A DNA stretch of 27,001 nucleotides from Plakobranchus ocellatus (Eukaryota; Mollusca; Gastropoda; Plakobranchidae): the NCBI GenBank assembly GCA_019648995.1, contig BLXT01006069.1, forward strand, positions 948,716 through 975,716, given 5' to 3'. The notes under the pieces are model-generated. The model saw nothing but the letters and a program-made list of their open reading frames with translations, ran no database searches and had not been told where the DNA came from. How positions within the stretch are numbered: position 1 is the first letter of the stretch; each line of letters opens with the position of its first letter. Both the position numbers and the translations under genes were made by a program. Positions 1 to 8,300 of this stretch are shown one piece after another.

Positions 1-1060
1 GACGTTTCTTTTTGCTTAAGTTTTTCTTGTAAATTTTAAACTGTATGTAGCAGTATTGAATGGTTTCGTGTTACATAACGTACAAAGTTGATCTAACTTT
101 TCTCTGTCCAGCTTGAGCTCTGTTACAGCGAATAAATCTGTGTTTAAATGATTGTGCTAGGCCACCCCTTGATCTTCAGAGCGTTTTTTATTGTGGATTT
201 ATCTCATGTTTTTGTTACAATATGCCTTAATTTCATGTGTGACGGTGTTACGAGTAACGTACACAATCTTACTATTTATGATGGCTCTAACTTTTCACAT
301 TCATGGGCGGAATATGACACTGAATTTGACTAATACTAGAATAACGTTGTATAATGCCATGGACGTTTCTTTTTGCATAATGCTCAAATTTTGTCTTGTA
401 AATTTTAAACTGCATGTAGCAATATTGAATGGTTTCGTGTTACATAACGTACACAGTTAATCTAACTGTTCTCTGTCCACCTTGAGCTATGTTACAGCAA
501 ATAAATCTGTGTTTAAATGATTGTGCTAAGACACCCCTTGGCTTGGGACCGCTTTTTGTGGATTTATCCCATGTTTCTGTTAGAATGTGCCTTAGTTAAT
601 GTGTGACGGTGTTACAAGTTACGTACACAGTCTTATTATTTATTGTTGTTCTATAGATGGAATAAGGCATTGATTTTGATGAGTACAAATAGCCCATACA
701 TTAAGGTAATGATGGTGACAATTTCAACGAAATTCCTTAAATCAGTTTTATGTTAAAGATGCTTTCAACAGCACTATGTTACCTTGTTTCAGAAATTTGA
801 TTCTACATAACGTACTCCTTTCAGAGAGTTCTTGTGTTTGCCAGCGTTGTATTTTCATGGTATATAAATCTATTCTGTACATTTTGAGAAAATAATAATG
901 CCTTAATTTCATGTGTGACGGTGTTACGAGTAACGTACACAGTCTTACTATTTATGATGGCTCTAACTTTTCACATGGGCGGAATAAGACATTGATTTCG
1001 ACTAATACTAGAAGCCCATAAATCAAGTTATATATGGTGACAGTTTCAATAAAATCAGTA
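1..1060. repeat. Degenerate tandem repeat, ~365-bp period made of ~180-bp half-units
   Basis: The block starting GACGTTTCTTTTTGC at 2 recurs at 362, and the following 300 bases align closely (AAATTTTAAACTG, GAATGGTTTCGTGTTACATAACGTAC, AATAAATCTGTGTTTAAATGATTGTGC). A third, more diverged unit runs from about 716 to 1060; it shares GTGTGACGGTGTTACGAGTAACG with unit 1 and GGTGACA..TTTCAA with unit 2. The core (T/A)ACGTAC lies at 76, 255, 445, 619, 808 and 931, so each unit contains two related half-units. The array may continue left of the window. Several short open frames cross it, but they are not conserved between units and are not genes. It could be a satellite or part of a larger transposon. 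Confidence 0.85.
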
Positions 1061-1124
1061 ATGGTTGAATTTTTTACTATATGTCACAAAAGGTGGACGC
1101 CAATTCTGATTTTGACCCATATAT

Positions 1125-1194
1125 CTATATATCTGCTTTGTTATCACGCATCTCTTCGGAGATCCACAGGTAGTCGTAGATGTTGTGGTACGTT
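1125..1194 (-). CDS. Possible second coding exon of the divergent minus-strand gene
   Basis: On the minus strand an acceptor (ATTATAG, AG at 1196-1195) precedes a stretch read in the phase left by the upstream exon (1467-1537, phase 2). It reads TYHNIYDYLWISEEMRDN and reaches TAG at 1127-1125. Nearly every codon ends in C or G (TAC CAC AAC ATC TAC GAC TAC CTG), which is striking in this AT-rich DNA. If the stop is used the two exons would give a protein of only about 46 residues. A donor-like GTGATA inside the exon (about 1148-1143) would allow continuation instead. I do not recognise the protein. The exon abuts the tRNA-like relic, so a repeat origin is possible. Confidence 0.35.
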
Positions 1195-1209
1195 CTATAA
1201 TGTAATGAT

Positions 1210-1281
1210 TGTCAGGGGGATTCCCGCTTTAGCACAAACACTTTGCCCAAAGAGGGTGCGGGTTCAAATCCTACTCAGACA
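1210..1281 (+). other. tRNA-Leu-like relic (pseudo-tRNA or SINE head)
   Basis: The 3' half (GAGGGTGCGGGTTCAAATCC then CTCAGACA) resembles the variable arm, T arm and acceptor strand of tRNA-Leu, with a good B box GGTTCAAATCC. The 5' end TGTCAGG pairs with the 3' end at six of seven positions, one of them G-T. The D arm and A box are not recognisable and the total of 72 nt is short for a leucine tRNA. It is therefore a decayed tRNA copy or a SINE head, not a working tRNA gene. Confidence 0.45.
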
Positions 1282-1466
1282 TATTGTAATTTTCTCTCGT
1301 CTTGTCTGGTCTGTTGCTAGATCTAGACTAGATCTAAGTGCGTGAACGTCTTCTTAATCTCTTTATCTAATTCCTCAAAATCTGAACTGCTTAATAAGTA
1401 CAATGACAAAAACACCTGTATGCTGGATGAGAGAATTCGAGATAGACTTTAAATCTGGAGGCTTAC

Positions 1467-1537
1467 CTTTTCATGACCTCGTAAACATACGGTAAAATGT
1501 TCAACTCATTCTCGGACGCAGCCGCGGCAGCAGCCAT
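1467..1537 (-). CDS. First coding exon of an unidentified divergent gene
   Basis: On the minus strand an ATG (complement of 1537-1535) lies in good context (A at -3, G at +4). It opens a 71-nt exon that begins MAAAAASENELN and ends PYVYEVMK, then runs into a strong donor, AAAAG/GTAAGC, at 1467/1466. The exon is rich in CpG and GC (GCC GCG GCT GCG) inside AT-rich flanks, as expected of a 5' coding exon. It leaves two bases of a split codon (phase 2). An alanine-rich start followed by a polar helix-like segment is all that can be seen, and I do not recognise the family. Its start lies 781 bp from the VPS35L start in a head-to-head arrangement, so the two genes may share a bidirectional promoter. 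Most of the gene would lie left of the window or in the small candidate exon at 1125-1194. Confidence 0.6.
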
Positions 1538-1944
1538 TTTGTATATAAACAGCCAGGTTTAAATAAAAAGCCAAATTTTTTCCGTGCCAAAAATGATAAT
1601 ATAAAGAAAAGGTAATATAAAAGATGTAAGATTATTTTTACTTATTTGATGTCTTTAAACGTAATGACTTGCGGCGTACAAAATTCAAGAGCATTATTGT
1701 CATTTAAAATGTCTACCTGCATAATTTCTTCGCCAACTCAATTAGGTTTAAATGGGGTTATAAAATATCGTTTTGTAAATCCGTAAAACAACTTCGGGAT
1801 TTCAAAATAATAATACCCACATAAAATGACATGGTCTACAGTAACAAATCTAGATCTATATTTTTGTGGATTTTATTGACGCCTCACAAAAATTTATAGA
1901 GGCATTAAACGGTTTCAAGAGCTTAGCTTCATTATAATAAGATA

Positions 1945-1958
1945 ATTATTATTATTAC

Positions 1959-2028
<70 letters not shown>
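1945..2028. repeat. (ATT)n microsatellite
   Basis: About 28 nearly perfect ATT/TTA trinucleotides with a single early interruption. The tract lies between the two divergent start codons and is likely to vary in length between individuals. Confidence 0.95.
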
Positions 2029-2253
2029 GGAACTAAGTGATCAGTGGTCATCACGATCCAGGTCTTTTGGTAATAATTGAAATGTTCTCAGACGAGAAAA
2101 TGGATTTGTGAGAACAACTGAAAATTTCAATGAGTGTTTTTCATGATAAAATTATAAAATAAAAAAAAGGAGAGGAAAGAAAAAAAATAGTCTGTGGATG
2201 AGCAGTAAATCGGAGGCTTGCTTTCTAGTACATTTATTGTAGCAACAAAGTAT

Positions 2254-2269
2254 GATAAATCGATTTATC
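2254..2269. promoter_or_regulatory. Perfect 16-bp palindrome GATAAATCGATTTATC
   Basis: Both halves are exact reverse complements, centred on ATCGAT and lying about 50-65 bp upstream of the VPS35L start codon. The core resembles the ATCGAT-centred DRE (TATCGATA) and CGATA-type motifs of insect housekeeping promoters, though it is not identical. A dimeric factor site is an inference from position and symmetry. Confidence 0.4.
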
Positions 2270-2318
2270 GTACTCTGTTATTGTGGCCCGATTCTGTTTT
2301 GATCATGTGACAAACAAA

Positions 2319-2335
2319 ATGGCTTCCTACGAGTG
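2319..2335 (+). CDS. VPS35L: VPS35L exon 1 (residues 1-6)
   Basis: A 17-nt coding part, ATGGCTTCCTACGAGTG, is followed by the donor GTAAGT. The start context AAAATGG is favourable. The split tryptophan codon TG/G is completed by exon 2, giving MASYEWHPCSRNY, which fits the conserved VPS35L N terminus. Without that match so short an exon could not be called. Confidence 0.85.
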
Positions 2336-5300
2336 GTAAGTCAGACGCCTCCCTGCTTTAGCTTTTATTGAATATTTATTTCAGCGCTACTAATATTTGC
2401 GTAACATAAACTAACGATTTTGCCGTTTACCTAGCCATTTAATTACATGGGATTAATCTAGATCTATTTGGAAAACTTTTTTCACACTTTACTACAGATC
2501 TAGAGCGAGTTCGAAAATTGAAGTCTAAGATCTAGATCCCGAGTTAAAAAGGCAAAGAGGCAGAATGCCAAAGAAGATAATTTGGCGATGCCGACCGTCG
2601 ATTTGTATATATTGTACTCATTAAAATGAAAAGATAGCAATGGATTTTGATTACTCACCAACTAGGCCTATGTGAAAGATGAGGATGACGATGAAGATGA
2701 TGGTGATGTGCCAATGAAGATGATCATGGAGATAATCTGGTGAAGCTAAAGTGATGATGAAGACAATGATGACGTTTGTTATGATCATGTGAATGCTTTT
2801 CATTGATGATGAAGGTGGTGTTGGTCATGATGATGATGAATGTGAATATGAATAAGATGATTCTGGTGGGGATGATGAAGGTGATGTTGGTCATGGTGAA
2901 TATTGTGGCGATGATGATGATGATTTGAATATATGATTTTAAAAGATGATTATGGTGGTGAAGATGGTAATGATGATAATTGGTATATATAGTAATGTTC
3001 AAGTGAAAGTGGTGACATAACTGATAATAAAAGGAGCTTGAAAAATGGGCATAACTTTTTAGCTAGATCTAGTAATACCACAGAGATAAAATTGGTAGTT
3101 AGACTGCTATTCTTACACTATGCTACTCATGACATTAATATATATGGGGAAGGGTACACCGTTTCAAATCAATTTTTTTGTAAATATTTACTTTTTAAAA
3201 AAATTATGACATCCAATTTTTATTTTAAAAAAGATCGATTGAAGCATTTTTAGAGCCTCAAGATCAAGAGAGAGCTTTTTTGAAAAATATTTGAAAATTA
3301 GAAGTCACTGTGCAGTTTGCTGCACACCACATGGCAAAGCAAAAACTTAATAAAAAAATAAAGTTCAGCTTACAAAAAGGAGTAGGGATTGAAGGTTTCA
3401 TAGTTGAAAAGCACTTTATCCATTTTCAAAATGAATCTGACTCACTTAAATTCTCGCTTTCAGTTTCAGTCATTACAATTCATGTGAAATTCTGATTTTA
3501 TACCTGTCCCTCTGGGCAGAAAGCTTGTTAAGATTGTATACCATTTATGCCTCTTAATTTTTCTGTTTTGAATTTCTCTGTTTTTTGTAGCTGTCAGAAA
3601 TCTCCATACCATTGGTTATCTGTTTAATATTAGTATCTATTAAATAGAATTTAGATGATAGTGCAACAAACCCAAAATAGAGAAAAACATAGAAGGCCCA
3701 ACTATCCTTAAAGAAGAGGTAGAAGCAGCAATAAAGAAAATGAAAAATGGAAAAGCCACGGGACCAGATAATATAACAGTAGAAATAATTTTAAAAGCAT
3801 TAGATAATTTAGGAATAGATCTGATATATACTAAACTTCTTAATGCAATATACGATAGTGGTACAATTCCAGAAGATCTTTGTAAATCTGTTTTTATAGT
3901 ACTGCCTAAAACATCAGGAGCAACAGAATGTAAACTTCATAGAACAATCAGTTTATTTTAGTTCAATGAGCCATTTTACAAAAATCCTGTTACGCATTAT
4001 GATGCATAGAATACGCAAAAATCTAAGACCAGAAAGGTCCCCAAAACAGTTTGGCTTTATGCCTGATAAAGGGATTAGAAATGCAATATTCACTCTGTCA
4101 ATGCTTATGGAAAGATGTATAGAAATGCAAGAAGATCTCCACCTCTGTTCCATAGATTATTCTAAGGCCTTTGAAAAAGTAAGACATGTAGAGCTGTTTC
4201 GTATGCTAGAAAAATTAGACATCGATGGGAAAGATCTGAGAGTAATTAGAAATTTATACTGGGATCAGACTGCGTCTGTAAGAATTGAAGGAAAGCATAG
4301 TGATTTCAAACCCATCAAAAGCAGTGTGAGGCAGGGATATATAATGTCTCCTGATCGTTTTAACCTATATAGTGAAATAATTTTAAAAGGAATCTTGATG
4401 GTATTTCAGGCTTAAAAATAAATGGAGAGAATCTTAATAATCTCAGGTATGCAGATGATACAGTTTTAATAGCAGAATGATGAATCTGGCAAAGAACTCC
4501 AAAAACTTCTAGATACTGTAGTTTTAGAGAGCGAAAGAATGGGCCTGTCTTTGAATGTAAAGAAAACGGAATGTATGATCATCTCCAAGAAATCCTCTAA
4601 CACCAAATGCAATCTCATTAGCAATGGTGAACAAATCAAACAAGTTACAAAATTCAAATATCTAGGCTACCTGATAACATCACATGGCAGATGCACAAGT
4701 GAAATAAGTAAAAGAATAGCCATGGCCAAAGATACATTCCAAAAAATGAAACCAATACTGGCAAATAGAAACATAAGTATGAAAACCAAAAAAAGGGTAA
4801 TTAAAACATGTATGGTCAGTACTTTAGTATGGTAATGAGTGTTGGACAATAAACAAAGAAATAGAGAAAAAACAAGAAGCTTTAGAGGTGTGGTTTATCA
4901 GAAGAATGATAAGGATATCATGGACAGAAAAAGAGTCAAATGAATTGGTACTGAAAGAGGCTAGACAGAGGTCTAGAGGTAGACAGAGGATAACTTTTAT
5001 TGAAAATCTTACGTCATGGGCAATAGGCAAGGGTAGCAATAACAACTATAAGGGTAACTGAGAATAGGTTTGAGTGGAGGAACATGATCGCCAATGTCTG
5101 TTCCAGACAAGGTACCTGATGATGATAATGATTAAATAGAATGAATCCATGTCTCATCTCTACTTGTAAGTCCTTGTAAAAAGTTAATATGTTTTCATCT
5201 GTGCTGCTGAAGTCTTGAACTGTATATATATATGCATTCAGTATTGTTCAAGGTTCAATTGTCATGGAACTTAACAGGTGCAGACTTTTAGAAAATCAAA

Positions 5301-8300
5301 CTTCAAAAGGCTATGAACACTTCTATGGCTCACCTCTAGCCTCATTGCTAATTCTCCACGCAGTATTCTTTGATCACTGCCATAGGCAAATGAAAAGTAA
5401 TATGGCATATCAGCTCTAATCAATTATTCTGCCATTACTTTGTTGCATTTACTTCAAATGCTGACCCTCTTATGTCTTATCTGAAGAGGACGTTGATAAG
5501 GCCTTTCTGTTTCTTCTAAGTCATTGCTTAAGGCAGATTTCATAAATTTGGCCTCTATGATTTACTCATCTGAGGCAAAATAAAACTGTGAGCTATGATG
5601 TCATATTATATACCAAATTAAAGATCTGGCTTCAGAGATCATGATTTTGCTATCAAAATGAGCACTAGGGTCTTAGTAGTTTAGGTAATTAGGTTTAAAG
5701 TTCATTATAAAATTTCAGAATTTTTTTCTTCAAATTTTAGGACTTGGTCAGCAATGCCTGCAATGATATGTTCTTGAATTGTCTTTTGAAAAAAAATCAA
5801 TGATAAAATATTGATAACAAACATCACAGAAGCTTTCTGTAATTAAGTTCATAGTTTTTAAAACTATCAGTCACAATGCAAGCATTAAAAACTACTCAAA
5901 ACACAAAAATAAAAAAAAAAAGTTCATAAATGTGGATTACGCCCCTTTGAAAGTTAAATTGCCTCCCATATAATTTTTTTAAAGGCTTTTGATGGTAAAG
6001 TTGAAAAAAAATTGAAAAGAGAATGTTAGAAATACAGAAATGTAATGGTAATGCTAAATATGATTACAGGCAACTATTGAACACAAAAAGTTATGTTGTT
6101 ATGATTTTTGTGGAAATCTAAGACAAAAAACAGTGCATTTCCACATCAATCAAGGTAGACTCATAAAATCTTTATTTCCATGAGCTAAACCTGAAAAAAT
6201 ATGCATAAAACATACTGTAGGCAAAGCTAGAAACTATTCAAGGTTTAAGAAACACATTTTCTTGTTCTATGTTGCCCAAACTTAAAGAAAAATGGCCTTG
6301 AATGCTGCTAATAACTAACTATACTATTGTTACCTATACTATCGCTAGTTTCAGAAAATAAATAAAAAAATATTTTCACCATTAATTATAAACTTAGTCT
6401 AAAATAAAAATTTCCACTGATTAAACAAATGACATAGATTAAGTAGAGCAAAAGTTAGGCCTAGAATCACCTGGACAGACAAGAAATTAAAAAACAAAGA
6501 ACCTATACCATCATCACCCTTTAGTTTCAGATTCTGCACTGGCTGCAGTGTTTCATTATTTTCAAAGTCTAAATATTCTAAATTTTGGATGAAAAGTTTA
6601 ATTTTGTGATCCTACATGTTTAAATGACAAAATAAATCAATCCTGGGTCAATGGCTTTTAGTTTTATAGAATTAGATCTATAGGTCTAAATTCCAGTTTA
6701 GTTTCGGTGACGGATGAAATAAATTCCTATTTTTCCAGGGCCAATATTTAAGTCTTGAAAATAAAAAAAATTCAAAATTTTTAGTTGATTTACTTTCAAT
6801 ACTCATTTACTTCATAAAAAATGTAGATAAGTGATGAAAATTATTTTCATTACATTAATACAATCTTATTTCCAAGATAGGTCTAAATTGAGTAAATACA
6901 ATCTGAAACTTTCAGTATTGATAGAGGCATATAAAAATCAAAATAAAAAAAACTTCTTGAAGTATGAACAAAAAACTGCTACAGCAGCTTCCTTTCACAC
7001 ATCTTAACACATTAGCAAAGAAAAACAGGCTCAAAAACAGCACTGGTATCCATGAATAGGCTAAAAAAAATTAAAGTCAGATTTGAGTCCCTTTTTGTGA
7101 AATCTGCCTTAAACCATTCATGATATATGCAAATATTTTACAACTTTATCCTCACAACTGTTTTCAATTAAAAATCAGCACATTTTCTATAAGAGCTCTT
7201 GTTTCTAATGGACATATGAGGACTGTCATTTTAAAAATATTTCATCAATTTAAAAACATTTATAAAAATGGAATCTCAACAAAATGGCATGAAAAGTAAA
7301 TATGGAAGTAGGTTTGTACCCAATGACCTGCAGCCTGAATTAAAACTGTATCAGGTATCGAATAGCTTGGATTGCTTGCCCTTGTAGAACCTATGCTGCA
7401 GCAGCAGAGCAAAGGATCAGCCAGGGCTTATGAAAATATGTGTCATCTAAACCTGTAAAAATGTAATGTTGTGAAGAAATTGAGAAATTGACACTTTGAA
7501 GAGTGAAGTACATTGTGGTGTGGAGAATCTTTTGAAAAAAAAATATTGTGTTCTTTCTCATGCAAAATAACTCCTAATTCCAAATATTTTAACAGCTTTC
7601 TATGAGCAACAGTCTGAAGCGACAATTATGTTCACTGAAGATCAGGAAATATTTTTAGATAATTTTTACACCAGCTTTTATTATTATTAAATTATATGAC
7701 AACAAAAAATCCCAAAAATTAGCAAGCAGATCTACATATTATACCACCACATTACATATTTGATATTTATATATTAAATTGTCTCAAACAGAGGAGTGAT
7801 AAGAGGAGAGAGGAGTTTTAAATTTCATAAAATGTGAAAGTGGTCTGCAGATTATCAGCTGATAAAAATTACTTCAAGCCATCTCTTTGTTTATTAGTAA
7901 GATGGGTTACTTCATCCTCTGATAGCTAGCTGGATGTAGAAGCTGAACTCATCAGGCATAAACTACATAATAAAACATTCACTAATTTTCATTTAAAATA
8001 AAAAGACATAGGTTTAAAGAACAACTACATCAAACCTACGAACTTTATACTTATTGCAGGCACCCATGTTCCCGCAACTATGTGGCGGAGGAAGAGAGAG
8101 CTGCAATGGTAATATCACCAGCCACCTCCCATCCTCTGAAGGCTATCACAGTGAGTCAAAGACATTATTTACTTACTATCTTTAAAATGTTGTGATTTTC
8201 TCTCTGTTTCACAGATATTCTCACTTTTTTAGCTTGAAGTTTTATGAGGCCATGCTAAATTGATGTATTTTCATAAAAATACGTTGGATATTATGTTGAT

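Larger units (their letters stand above)
1538..2318. promoter_or_regulatory. Intergenic region between head-to-head start codons; likely bidirectional promoter
   Basis: This interval separates the start codon of the minus-strand exon from the VPS35L start codon and must contain the VPS35L 5' UTR. No TATA box is convincing at a sensible distance. Visible elements are an (ATT)n tract, a 16-bp palindrome at 2254-2269, an E-box-like TCATGTGA at 2303-2310, and a TCTAGATCTA motif near 1850. The transcription start sites cannot be set from sequence alone, and a non-coding first exon upstream is possible. Confidence 0.5.
2336..3650 (+). other. Intron 1, first part, up to the LINE
   Basis: Non-coding sequence with several TCTAGATCTA-type motifs (2456, 2498, 2528, 3062) and a GAT-rich low-complexity tract. 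The rest, 3000-3638, is plain AT-rich sequence in which I see no gene or known repeat. Intron 1 runs from 2336 to 8059. Confidence 0.8.

Noticed and set aside
191-460. Open frames across the first kilobase
   Set aside because: They lie in a tandem repeat and are not preserved between repeat units.
1210-1281. Functional tRNA gene
   Set aside because: The B box and acceptor pairing are good, but there is no recognisable A box or D arm and the length is wrong for leucine.
2724-3002. Minus-strand His/Ile-rich open frame
   Set aside because: It is the complement of a GAT-triplet repeat with low-complexity product and no splice or start context.
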